A stretch of DNA of 64,000 nt from Austropuccinia psidii. Its lineage: Eukaryota > Basidiomycota > Pucciniomycetes > Pucciniales > Sphaerophragmiaceae. Shown here piece after piece: positions 1 through 11,343 of the stretch. The notes under the pieces were generated by a model that saw nothing but the letters and a program-made list of their open reading frames with translations, searched no databases and was not told where the DNA came from. Where the stretch lies: contig JALGQZ010000015.1 of NCBI GenBank assembly GCA_023105745.1, forward strand, positions 22,363,499-22,427,498, written 5' to 3'. A program made the position numbers and the translations under genes. Position 1 is the first letter of the stretch. Each line of letters starts with the position of its first letter.

Positions 1-1516
1 ATTTCACCATTGGATTCCTCATAAAAAATCAGGTGGGGTCACCTCTGAGTGAAATTTTTGTAACTCAACTCTAAATAAGCTTAAATTAAGTTTTTAGTAT
101 TTTCAATACAAAAGTTGAAAATCCTCAAAACCTTAATTTAATTCACACCACATGTGGTGTTAACCATCAATTTTTGTGTTAAAATTGAGGTGTTGTGTTT
201 AGTTTAGAAGTTATGAGGAATTAAAGTATTTTCAATTGAATTCAATTGAAATGTCAAAATGTGCGCGTGTATTACATAAGTGAACTTTGATTTACATATG
301 AGGTGTCAATTATTACTGTATTGAACTGTACAATTGAATTGAATTACATGTGTAAATTATAAGTATAATACATGATGAGGAATTAAAGAAAAAATAAATT
401 GGAAAGATTAAATTTGGGGGGGAAAAGGAACTTCAGCTCTAAGGGGGAGCTAGACCCCCAAAATCCTTGCTGACAGGCGTGGGATGTCAAAATTCACGCA
501 AAAGTTCATCACTTTTGGCCTGGAATTGAGTTACAGGGTCTGTGGACTCAATTGATGATGAGGTTTTGATACCAACTGGGGTAGTTTTAGCTGTTGCCAA
601 GAAGGTAAAACTACCCTTAAGATAAAACAATCATAATAAAAACAGTTTTAACTGGTTTCTACGCCTCTGACACACATTCTGACGTGTTTTGAAGGCTCTA
701 GGCCTGGTATTGCTATAGTAATGGCTGATTTAAGGGTCTAAAATGGCTAAAAATGGCTAAAAATGGCTTAAACCAGCCCTTTTTGGTCTAAACCAGGGTT
801 CAATGATGCCATAATTGGCTTTTCTGTTGTCAGACTGTTTTTCACGACTGACAAGAGTAAATTTTACTTTTGGAGCAAGAGAATTGATGGCTATAAAAGA
901 ATGTCTTCTTTGCCCCACTTTTCTCTTCATGTTAGAATCTTTTCCGTTTATTAATTAGTTTAAAACTGTTAAACCAATCAATCAAAGATTCCAACCACCA
1001 CTTTTAAATCATTTTAATCTTTTTAACCACGTGAAAAAATCATTATAATCATTGTTTGTAACTCTTATAATCATTTTTACCCTTGAACCACCCCAAAAGT
1101 GAATTAAAGCATCTTTCATCACTGTTAACTTTGTCACTTTGTTTCCAAATTCACTCTGGTCACTTTTGGGCGTGTTTTCTCTTTAATATTCTTTTTAAAG
1201 ACTTTGTTCTTTAATTAATTGCTTGCAGTTCTTTGCTCAATTAATTCCAATTGAAATTGCTCTTGAAGAAATTTCTTTTGTAGCCTTAAAATATCTCTTG
1301 TAGAGTATTTTTTGGATAAATTTTTATTGTTGGTAAAACAATAAATTTTTATAATATTATTGTTTTATACTAATAAAGCTATAAACAATAAAATTGGCGT
1401 GTTTTCTCTTAAAAATAATATTTCATACTATTTTTAATTGATTTTTACCTTATACAAATTTTGAGGACAGGAAAAGTACTTGATTTTTAATCAAAGTTTC
1501 ATATCCACACCTTACA
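1..1516 (+). repeat. LTR, 3' part only (F-like family)
   Basis: This is the downstream part of a long terminal repeat; its beginning lies outside the window. It ends in CCACACCTTACA at 1516, the same ending (..CCTTACA) as the LTRs F1, F2, F3, A and C here. It shares blocks with them, such as the TAAGCTTAAAT motif near 74-85 and the stretch around 170-200 that matches 26030-26055. The DNA following 1516 does not look like a primer-binding site, so this is more likely a 3' or solo LTR than a 5' LTR. That last point is inference. Confidence 0.65.
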
Positions 1517-2317
1517 GGAAATAACTGAGCAAAAGGATCAGAAGGGCTCTTCCTTTAATATTGGGTGGGACAAGAGGCATACCAAAACGTAAAAATTCAT
1601 ACCGGAAATTTTAAAATGGCCCACCATTCTAAATTTGAGAATGACACTTTTACAATGAAGTTCTCAAAAGACACCAATTCCTTCCTGATTTCACTACTTT
1701 CAGGATTTCTCTATGAAACAGTAAACAAGCTACAAAGGATGTGAGTAAGATTTTGGAAGGATGGGGATATTTTTCAATGAAAAAGGTCAAATTTTATCTA
1801 ATATGGGAAATAAATAGGTCCTCTTTGTCTTCCCATATGAATTAGGAAAGTTTCCACCCAAAAAAGACAATTTTTGTCCCTAGAATCTGATGAAGACTTT
1901 CTACGGCCTCATCCGTGCTTCTGGATGCACATATGGGTTGTTTCTGATCCATGAACAGTGAATGCCTCTTTCAGGGAACAAATCAGTAACATTGAGATAT
2001 CTGTGACACATTGGAACCTGCACATAAAATGTCTATGAGGTGATATTTAGTCATATTAGATGTAGTATTTTTATATGAACTTTGTAATGGGTCAGCATGG
2101 GGGTATATCCTTGTATTGATCTTCTATACCCAATGGTGGCTTGGAAATCTTGCAGCCCAAGTCATTTTTAGAGATAATGATTGTGTAGTGAATATATGTG
2201 CTGTATGTTCCAGTCAAAATGGACCTTATGATGATACAAGAATTACAACTTATGAATGAATCCATGTTATTGTGCCTGTTTGGCTTGATTTAAGATACAT
2301 GACAGCTTTACTATGTG
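1517..2317. other. Unassigned intergenic DNA
   Basis: About 800 bp between the end of an LTR and a fragment of the Z LTR. I see no long reading frame, no retroelement protein motif and no match to the other repeats of the window. It could be host DNA that preceded the insertions or an old repeat of an unrepresented family. Confidence 0.4.
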
Positions 2318-2482
2318 AAAATTCTAATTAATTGATGATGAGGTCCTTTTCCAGCATAGAAGGCCTTATTTTATACCTTTTGTTACTGTGAGGGGCTGTT
2401 AAGCTCTTCACACATCTGAAGAGTGAAATCTTTCATTATGGATGTCGGATTGTGGTTTTTAACTATCAATTCTGACTTAAGA
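2318..2482 (-). repeat. Z element 3' LTR, tail-side fragment
   Basis: The segment matches 36480-36625 in the 5' LTR of element Z (blocks such as GATGAGGTCCTTTTCCAG and CTATCAATTCTGA), in minus-strand orientation. It stops at TAAGA (2478-2482), and its continuation is found at 31022 after the other end of element D. So D landed inside this LTR and split it. The extreme LTR tail left of 2318 is missing; the sequence changes abruptly there. Confidence 0.75.
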
Positions 2483-3863
2483 ATTCAGCCTGTGACTCAA
2501 AACCAGAGCACAAGCATGACAGCCAAATACCATAAACCAATGGTAAAGCTAAGATACCACCAAAGCAAGGAGCTGAGCCAAACCAGCTCGAAAGTTATTA
2601 AAAGAAAGATGAAACTCACCTCTTTCAAACTATAAATCTATTCCTGCTCAAAGTTGTTTCGGAGCATAAACCTTAATTTTCACCTCCCATCTGAGATCTA
2701 GAGGAAGAGGTTTGAACCTGGAGAATGGGTACTCAAATTTAAGCTCTAAGTAAGGGATATCCAATGGTACTAGGAAAATTGAGCTAACACGAAAAACACA
2801 GAAGTTATGGCCAAAATAAGGTCAAATAAGGGTGAATAAAATATTCACCCCTCATCTAACTTCTACAGGTTTAGTGTATCATACTTAAATTGGGCTCTCT
2901 TTGGAAAGAGAACAATCAGGGCTATCTGATGGTGCTATTCATTTCCCCATATCTCATCCAGAACAAAATCCATGGAGCAAGGAAGCTCCATACAGATATT
3001 GAGAAAATCAAATATCTGAATAAGAAAGTTGGACATGGCTTACCTTTGCCATATTTTGTATTAACCATGGAAAATGAGGTAAAATTGTGTATATCCCATT
3101 GAGGGCTAAGCAATGAACCAAATTTGAGCTTAATATCTAAAACACTGACAGAGTTATAGATGTTTTAAGGTTAAAATTCCACAATTGGGCCACTACACCT
3201 TTTCTGTGGGATAATATCCCATAACCAGATTATGAGGTGTCAAACAGACAAAGAATTATTTTCATAATTAAAGAACTCATATTTCATTCAATACTGGGTT
3301 CCAATACAGGTGCTGTACAGCATTCTATGTGTCATACAGGTCAGAAGAGGGCTGTGGGTTCCCCAGATCAAAATTCTCACCCTGCATTGGTGAAAACTGC
3401 CCAGATGTGGTTTCAAAACCACATCTGAGCCCAATACAGAGTATACAGGCCTCGTGGAAAAAATAAGCCAGTACTATGAAGTCAAAAATATTCACTTCAT
3501 CCACATGAAATTTTCTAGAGGACCTTTTCAGGAAATTTGAGGATAAAAAGTGCCGTTTCTCTGCCTAAAAGAGGAATCCCCACCCTTCTCTTGAATTCCT
3601 ATGTATTACAACTTTCAAAAAAAGCTATACTCTTGGAAAATAATCAAGTATAATTATAGTCGTAATTATTGTAGACTTTATTATAATAAGCCAATCAGTA
3701 AAGCTGCACCCAGGCTTTCAACAGTGCTCACCACCACTAAATGTTTTTAGTAACGCCCTTTATATGAATAAAAGTACTTTTTCTTATCATTTTATCCATG
3801 TCAAGGTCATATTTAAAACTGTATATACTGTTATTATCACTTTATCATAGACCCAGCCTGACA
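2483..3863 (+). repeat. D 5' LTR
   Basis: 1381-bp LTR. It begins with a mutated head (ATTCAGCCTGTGACTC for the expected TGTCAGCC) and ends GACCCAGCCTGACA. It aligns along its length with 29623-31016. The last 68 bp, from 3796, are also the outer end of the left palindrome arm. As the 5' LTR it should hold the promoter and transcription start of D; no TATA or start site can be fixed by eye. Confidence 0.85.
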
Positions 3864-3882
3864 TTTTGGGGGCCTGGCTGTG
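3864..3882 (+). other. Candidate primer-binding site of D
   Basis: Directly after the 5' LTR comes TTTTGGGGGCCTGGCTGTG. The TGG start three bases from the LTR fits a tRNA-primed PBS. Nearly the same sequence follows the LTRs of elements C, Z and Y, so it is conserved and probably functional. I could not name the tRNA. Confidence 0.55.
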
Positions 3883-4481
3883 TTTTTAAACATTTTTCTG
3901 GACTATTTTCATGCAAAAGTGAGTTTTTCTCTTAAATTTCTTATATTGACACTATTTTTTCTTTTTTTTAGCATAAAAATATCAAAAAAATAATATTATA
4001 TTCTATAGTTTATTATTTTTTTGCATGGTATATATATATTTATATACCACCGTGTTTTTAATTTTTCAAATGGTTGATTATAATTTAAACACCATAAGTG
4101 TTATTTTGGCAATTTTTTGCATGCTAAAACACCTAAGCCATTAATATTCTTCCTTTTTAATTAAAAATAAAACCTCTTCTAATGTAAATAACAGTATTAG
4201 AGGAGTGGTTGGGGATATTGATAATTTCAATTTCCCATTAAAGAACCACTTCATGTTAAACTTCTTAATAAAAAGTTAATCTGTGAGATACTGGTATAAA
4301 AAAAATTACACCAGAAATCCGCAAAACATTATTTTTGTCATGTAATTAATAATTTCAATTACACCACCATCATAAAAGGGCATAATATAGAAATATATTG
4401 CGCAGAGGCCATTCCTAGACATGAAAACAGCATTTTAAGAAGTCTTAACTGACATAAGCCCTATTTTTCCTCTTTGATTCA
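3883..4481 (+). other. D untranslated leader
   Basis: About 600 bp of AT-rich leader between the PBS and the first gag reading frame, with no coding signal. A GTGAGT at 3919 and a pyrimidine tract ending CAG at 4482 could be splice sites of a leader intron. A similar pyrimidine-AG boundary opens gag in elements A and C. The simple joins I tried do not give a clear start codon, so the intron is only a suggestion. Confidence 0.4.
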
Positions 4482-5637
4482 GTGGAAGAAACCTTCATAC
4501 CACTTGACACCCAATCACAAGGCAATACACCAGTGATGCCTTCAGAACCAGAAGGCAAGGGCAAAGGAAAGAGGCATAGTGAAGGCCTCATCACAACCAA
4601 AAAGTGGACACCAATTGCCACTCAGAGAAGTAGAAAACCACAAACCTCTGCATCAATACAAGGTAAACCAACCTTGATAACTTGTACAGTGAAGATTACA
4701 GTAATTAACCCACTTTTAACTTCTAAAGGAAAATTGCCCAAATCAGTTGATAACAAATTTGTACAAAAAACAGTCAAGGTTGAATAACCTCAGAACGTTA
4801 GGTTTTTGACTGCTTGGAAACACAGATCTGTCACCTGTACAACTCAGGAACCTTGAAATCCCAAGGAACCAGCCAGAGGACAGAGAAAGCCTTTTCAGAA
4901 CCAGAAGACCTGGAATAGGACACCTTGGACACAGTGGTGGATGGCAAGACACTGAGGGAAATCATACCCACTCTGCCATTCACTTTCCAATTCAACGGAA
5001 ACCTTGAACCAGAGGACTGGAAGGATATGGATAAAGTTCTTCAGCTCCACCAACTGCTGAAAAATCTTTTCCAATGGAGAATGGACAACAAGAGGCTCAA
5101 ACTAGCATCCCACTGGGAAGACCTTGGAGAAACATTTCAGAAGATATATCTCAAAGAGATAGCCTTCAAAGATCTTATGGTAATCACCAAAGGATGGAAA
5201 CCCACCAGGAATTTCAGACTCCTGGAGGAGCCAGCAACCAGGATAAGGGAGAATCAAGAAACTATCCAAGCTAGAGAAGAACAGCTGAACCAGACAGGGC
5301 CTACTCTGATTCCTTCAGGCTCACAAGGAGTAGACCAGCCCAACTCTCCAGTGGCTTCACATCATTCAGGAACCAGCATATCAGTGGCCAAGAGTCACCA
5401 TTATTCACAATCCCAGGTAGTTTCTAGGAGAAGACAAGGATAGAAGGGAAAAAACAGGACTTTTTTCAGACAAAGGCAGAGAGAGTCACACCCAATGATC
5501 CAGAAGCTTTTGGATTTGGTGAAAGAAGTACACAAGAGCCAGAAATACATTTATATAATTGTAGAATAAGAAGCCCCAATAATGGAAATATTTCCCCCAC
5601 TAAGAATGAACAAAGTGTTGTTACATCTGAAAGTAAC
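4482..5637 (+). pseudogene. D gag, N-terminal part (broken)
   Basis: Gag is the structural protein of the retrotransposon particle. A first frame (4482-4787) opens with VEETFIPLDTQSQ and ends FVQKTVKVE; the protein continues in another frame from about 4800. A TAG at 4917-4919 interrupts it just before DTLDTVVDGKTLREI. The longest piece (4925-5443) is rich in charged residues and ends with SQSQVVSRRRQG. The frame then runs to AGTAAC, where LTR G begins; the protein resumes at 12537. The same frameshift and TAG are present in the Y copy. The family is recognised from rust Gypsy Gag proteins by recall; no domain of known structure is visible. Confidence 0.75.
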
Positions 5638-6085
5638 TGTCACAACCATGTGTAATAACCCCCCAATGGGTGTTTACATCAAATATAGCCTGACCCCATT
5701 TTATGGAGAATTGGTCATTTAATCAGCTTGATGGCCAATTGGACCTCTTTGGTGTTTTATAGCCTTTGGGACATATCACTTTTCAATGGCCACTTATGGC
5801 CGGAGGCCTTATCCTGCAACCATTGTACCTTTTGACCAATTCTCCACCTCACCACCCCCAGGCCAATACCTTTGTTTTGGGACTGGGGGTTCCATTCCCA
5901 GGTCCTTTGTTTGATTATGGGGTCAAAGGCCTCAATGGCCCAAAAAGATCATTTAGGACCCCCACAGCCTCTATGGCCCATGGCCCACAGTTCATGGGAC
6001 CTTGAGGCCCTTTTTGGCCTAAATCCAATGAGGCCAAAAGGGTACAAGGGGTATTTCCACCTGCCTCCAAGGCCAGGTGGGTCCC

Positions 6086-7591
6086 TGTCAGCCTGTGACG
6101 CAAAACAGAGCACTAGCATGACATCCAACATACCATAAAGAATGGTATGACAAGTATTGAACAAAAATAGTCAATACAGGTAATAAATAAGAGGAAAAAC
6201 TCCTCCTAAATGAAACACAAACCTTATCCAAACAGAATAAGGAAACCTAGAGGAGAATAAACAAGTCAAAACCCTTATTTTGACCTCTCATCTAACTTAT
6301 GCACATTTAGGTTATTCCATATCAAAATGATATTTTTCTTAAAGCTCACATAGAGAGCTACACAATGGTATCATCCATGTTGCTGTAACACCACTACAAC
6401 TGGAGATACCATATAACCTTTATTTTAAAACCAAGACCCCCCTGAAAATCAAAGAGGGCTTGTACAAAGCTGTACAAAAGTATAACCAAATTAAAGATCT
6501 TAATAAGAGCTTTAATTTGAGACACCTTAGACCCCTGTATCTCTTAAATTGACTGAGGGATCTTGGTTCAAAGGTTTAACAACCAAAATACAGATATTCT
6601 GAAAACAACAAGGTAAACAAACCCCTGTATCTCTGGCATAAACTCATACAACTGTACAGTGTGATATACCAAGCTGTAGAGCTAATCAAGCCCTACAAGA
6701 CTGTATCATCAGAATACAGATATCTTCCAAATTGAAGAAGATATCTGGTATGAAAGTTTTTGAAGCCTCATACTGATGTACAAAAATACATCCAAAACCT
6801 TAAAACCCTTATAAGTTTGGCTATTTTAAAGAAGGGTAAACATGAAGCATACAGAATTGAAGAGCTCATTAAGCCCTTCAATTCTGTGCTCTTGGTTTCT
6901 TGATAACTTAAGAACTGGCTGAGATATCTTGATTGGAAGGTTTTCTAGCAATACATGACTGTATCAAACTTGTATCAAACAGTATTTCTCCCATACTTAA
7001 AATAATATACCTATGAAGATATAACCTCTCCAAAATCATCATTATTAATCATACAGACACCAGAACAAGGTCATCCAAGTGCTGACGTGGCAGGTGAAAG
7101 TTTTTTGACCCTGTATTGATGCAGAATGATCACTTGTGGTTCCAAAACCACAATTCTGCCTCTATTGACGTCAAAATTGATGATCCAGAACCACAGGCTG
7201 ATCATTGGAGTGAAAATTTTCACTCCTCTGACGTGTGAAGAGTTAACAACTCTTGACAGTCTTGAAAGATATAAAAGGAAGGGTTTTTTCCTTGAAAAGC
7301 CATTATCATCTTATCTTATTATTCCATATTCTTATGTGACAAAACTGTTATTAATCAGTAGTGTCCTTAGAATTATCATTGAAAGATATAATGAGAATAT
7401 AATTATTGTAGTAATTCTTTACAGTCAAAGATATTAGAGTATTGCAACCCAGGTCCTCCATAGAGTCATCACCACTGTTACCACGTGGCAGTAGGACCTG
7501 AAGATTTAATTTTATTTGTTTTTGACGTGTCACAGTCATAATACTAGCTTGTAACTACATTTTATAGCTACTATATAGACTCACCCTGACA
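6086..7591 (+). mobile_element. Solo LTR d2 inside G
   Basis: 1506-bp LTR from TGTCAGCCTGTGACGC to GACTCACCCTGACA. It is flanked by a perfect TSD, GTCCC (6081-6085 and 7592-7596). It belongs to the same subfamily as the LTRs of Z and Y, not to the D LTR subfamily, with which it shares mainly the two ends. No internal sequence follows, so it is a solo LTR left by LTR-LTR recombination. It holds scattered copies of CTGTAT/ATACAG. Confidence 0.88.
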
Positions 7592-7608
7592 GTCCCAAAC
7601 CACAAGTT

Positions 7609-9112
7609 TGTCAGGGTGAGTCTATATAGTAGCTATAAAATGTAGTTACAAGCTAGTATTATGACTGTGACACGTCAAAAAACAAATAAATTTAAATCTT
7701 CAGGTCCTACTGCTATGTGGAAACAGTGGTGATGAGTCTGTTGAGGACCTGGGTTGAAATACTCTAATATCTTTGACTGTAAAGAAGTACTACAATAATT
7801 ATATTCTAATTATATCTTTAATGATAATTCTAAGGACACTACTGATTGATAACAGTTTTGTCACGTAAGAATATGGATAATGGGATAAAGATGATGGGTT
7901 TTCAAGGAAAAACCCTTCTTTTTATATCTTTCAAGACTGTCAAGAGTTATCAACTCTTCAGGCTTCAGAGGAGTGAAAATTTTCACTCCAATGATCAGTC
8001 TGTGGTTATGGATAGTCAATTCTGACATCAATAGAGGCAGGATTGTGGTTTTGGAACCACAAATGATCATTCTGGATCAATACAGGGTGAAAAAACTTTT
8101 CACCTGCCACGTCAGCACTTGGATGACGTTGTTCTGGTGTCTGTATGATCAATGATGATTATTTTAGAGAGTTTATATCTTTGTAAGTATATTATTTTAA
8201 GTATGAGAGCAATACTGTTTGATAAAAGTTTGATAAAGTCATGTATTTCTAGAAAAACCTTCCAATCAAGATATCTCAGTCAGGTCTTAAGATATCAAGA
8301 AACCAAGAGCACAGAATTGAAGGGCTTAATGAGCTCTTTAATTTGGTATGCTTCATGATTACCCTTCTTCAAAATAGCAAAACGTATAAGGGTTTTAAGG
8401 TTTTGGATGTATTTTTGTACATCAGTATGAGGCTTCAAAAACTTCCATACCAGATATCTTCTTCAATTTGGAAGATATCTGTATTATGATGATACAGTCT
8501 TGTAGGGCTTGATTAGCTCTACAGTTTGGTCTATCACACTTTACAGTTGTATGAGTTTATGCCAAAGATACAGGGGTTTGTTTACATTGTTGTTTTCAGA
8601 ATATCTGTATTTTGGTTGTTAATCCTTTGAACCAAGATCCCTCAGTCAATTTAAGAGATACAGAGGTCTAAGGTGTCTCAAATTGAAGCTCTTATTTAGA
8701 TCTTTAATTTAGTTATACTTTTGTACAGCTTTGTACAAGCCCTCTTTGATTTTCAGGGGGGTCTTGGTTTTAAAATAAAGGTGATATGGTATCTCCAGTT
8801 GTAGTGATGTTACAGCAACATGGATGATACCATTGTGTAGCTCTCTATGTGAGCTTTAAGAAAAATATCATTTTGGTATGGAATAACCTAAATGTGCATA
8901 AGTTAGATGAGAGGTCAAAATAAGGGTTTTGACTTGTTTATTCTCCTCTAGGTTTCCTTATTCTGTTTGGATAAGGTTGGTGTTTCATTAAGGAGGAGTT
9001 TTTCCTCTTATTTATTACCTGTATTGACTATTTTTGTTCAATACTTGTCATACCATTCTTTATGGTATGTTGGATGTCATGCTAGTGCTCTGTTTTGTAT
9101 CACAGGCTGACA
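7609..9112 (-). repeat. Y 3' LTR (d2 type)
   Basis: 1504-bp LTR that mirrors 6086-7591 from head to tail with few differences. On the minus strand it is the downstream LTR of Y. Its tail is d2-type (TGTCAGGGTGAGTC as read on plus), whereas the 5' LTR of Y has a D-type tail. Confidence 0.85.
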
Positions 9113-9570
9113 GGGACCCACCTGGCCTTGGAGGCAGGTGGAAATACCCCTTGTACCCTTTTGGCCTCATTGGATTTAGGCCAAAAATGGCCTCAAGGTC
9201 CCATGAACTGTGGGCCATGGGCCATAGAGGCTGTGGGGGTCCTAAATGATCTTTTTGGGCCATTGAGGCCTTTGACCCCATAATCAAAGGGGTTGGGACA
9301 AAGGCCCTGGGAATGGAACCCCCAGTCCCAAAACAAAGGTATTGGCCTGGGGGTGGTGAGGTGGAGAATTGGTCAAAAGGTACAATGGTTGCAGGATAGG
9401 GCCTCCGGCCATAAGTGGCAATTGAAAAGTGATATGTCCCAAAGGCTATAAAACACCAAAGAGGTCCAATTGGCCATCAAGCTGATTAAATGACCAATTC
9501 TCCATAAAATGGGGTCAGGCTATATTTGATGTAAACACCCATTGGGGGGTTATTACACATGGTTGTGACA
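9113..9570 (-). repeat. Copy of the LTR G head inside Y
   Basis: Reverse copy of 5638-6085, including the LTR G start (TGTCACAACC as read on minus, ending at 9570) and the GGCC-rich block. It is noncoding in both arms. It proves that Y copied the nested junction and not just element D. Confidence 0.8.
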
Positions 9571-10726
9571 GTTACTTTCAGATGTAACAACACTTTGTTC
9601 ATTCTTAGTGGGGGAAATATTTCCATTATTGGGGCTTCTTATTCTACAATTATATAAATGTATTTCTGGCTCTTGTGTACTTCTTTTACCAAATCCAAAA
9701 GCTTCTGGATCATTGGGTGTGACTCTCTCTGCCTTTGTCTGAAAAAAGTCCTGTTTTTTCCCTTCTATCCTTGTCTTCTCCTAGAAACTACCTGGGATTA
9801 TGAATAATGGTGACTCTTGGCCACTGATATGCTGGTTCCTGAATGATGTGAAGCCACTGGAGAGTTGGGCTGGTCTACTCCTTGTGAGCCTGAAGGAATC
9901 AGAGTAGGCCCTGTCTGGTTCAGCTGTTCTTCTCTAGCTTGGATAGTTTCTTGATTCTCCCTTATCCTGGTTGCTGGCTCCTCCAGGAGTCTGAAATTCC
10001 TGGTGGGTTTCCATCCTTTGGTGATTACCATAAGATCTTTGAAGGCTATCTCTTTGAGATATATCTTCTGAAATGTTTCTCCAAGGTCTTCCCAGTGGGA
10101 TGCTAGTTTGAGCCTCTTGTTGTCCATTCTCCATTGGAAAAGATTTTTCAGGAGTTGGTGGAGCTGAAGAACTTTATCCATATCCTTCCAGTCCTCTGGT
10201 TCAAGGTTTCCGTTGAATTGGAAAGTGAATGGCAGAGTGGGTATGATTTCCCTCAGTGTCTTGCCATCCACCACTGTGTCCAAGGTGTCCTATTCCAGGT
10301 CTTCTGGTTCTGAAAAGGCTTTCTCTGTCCTCTGGCTGGTTCCTTGGGATTTCAAGGTTCCTGAGTTGTACAGGTGACAGATCTGTGTTTCCAAGCAGTC
10401 AAAAACCTAACGTTCTGAGGTTATTCAACCTTGACTGTTTTTTGTACAAATTTGTTATCAACTGATTTGGGCAATTTTCCTTTAGAAGTTAAAAGTGGGT
10501 TAATTACTGTAATATTCACTGTACAAGTTATCAAGGTTGGTTTACCTTGTATTGATGCAGAGGTTTGTGGTTTTCTACTTCTCTGAGTGGCAATTGGTGT
10601 CCACTTTTTGGTTGTGATGAGGCCTTCACTATGCCTCTTTCCTTTGCCCTTGCCTTCTGGTTCTGAAGGCATCACTGGTGTATTGCCTTGTGATTGGGTG
10701 TCAAGTGGTATGAAGGTTTCTTCCAC
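9571..10726 (-). pseudogene. Copy of D gag N-terminal part inside Y (broken)
   Basis: Reverse copy of 4482-5637 with the same frameshift and the same internal TAG as the plus-strand copy. The pieces are 10726-10421 (VEETFIPLDTQSQ start) and 10283-9798. The second piece ends early at SHHYS because a CAA codon, still CAA at 5408-5410 in the other arm, is TAA here (9796-9798 on plus). That is a C-to-T change private to Y. No function is expected beyond possible antisense or hairpin RNA. Confidence 0.75.
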
Positions 10727-11343
10727 TGAATCAAAGAGGAAAAAGAGGGCTTATGTCAGTTAAGACTTCTTAAAATGCTGTTTTCATGTCTAGGAATGGC
10801 CTCTGCGCAATATATTTCTATATTATGCCCTTTTATGATGGTGGTGTAATTGAAATTATTAATTACATGACAAAAATAATGTTTTGCGGATTTCTGGTGT
10901 AATTTTTTTATACCAGTATCTCACAGATTAACTTTTTATTAATAAGTGTAACATGAAGTGGTTCTTTAATGGGAAATTGAAATTATCAATATCCCCAACC
11001 ACTCCTCTAATACTGTTATTTACATTAGAAGAGGTTTTATTTTTAATTAAAAAGGAAGAATATTAATGGCTTAGGTGTTTTAGCATGCAAAAAATTGCCA
11101 AAATAACACTTATGGTGTTTAAATTATAATCAACCATTTGAAAAATTAAAAACACGGTGGTATATAAATATATATATACCATGCAAAAAAATAATAAACT
11201 ATATAATATAATATTATTTTTTTGATATTTTTATGCTAAAAAAAAGAAAAAATAGTGTCAATATAAGAAATTTAAGAGAAAAACTCACTTTTGCATGAAA
11301 ATAGTCCAGAAAAATGTTTAAAAACACAGCCAGGCCCCCAAAA

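Noticed and set aside
1517..2317. Possible host gene between LTRs
   Set aside because: No reading frame above about 60 codons with plausible composition, no splice pattern and no recognisable protein.
5766..6138. Overlapping ORFs on both strands in the GGCC-rich block (also 9034-9287)
   Set aside because: They lie within a solo LTR, overlap in three frames and both strands, and are low-complexity (Gly/Pro/Trp-rich); open by composition rather than by coding.
2483..7591. A 5.1-kb non-autonomous element with two unlike LTRs (2483-3863 and 6086-7591)
   Set aside because: The second LTR is a solo LTR with its own TSD (GTCCC) inside LTR G. The true partner of 2483-3863 is 29623-31016, which matches it in sequence and gives a TSD around the whole of D.
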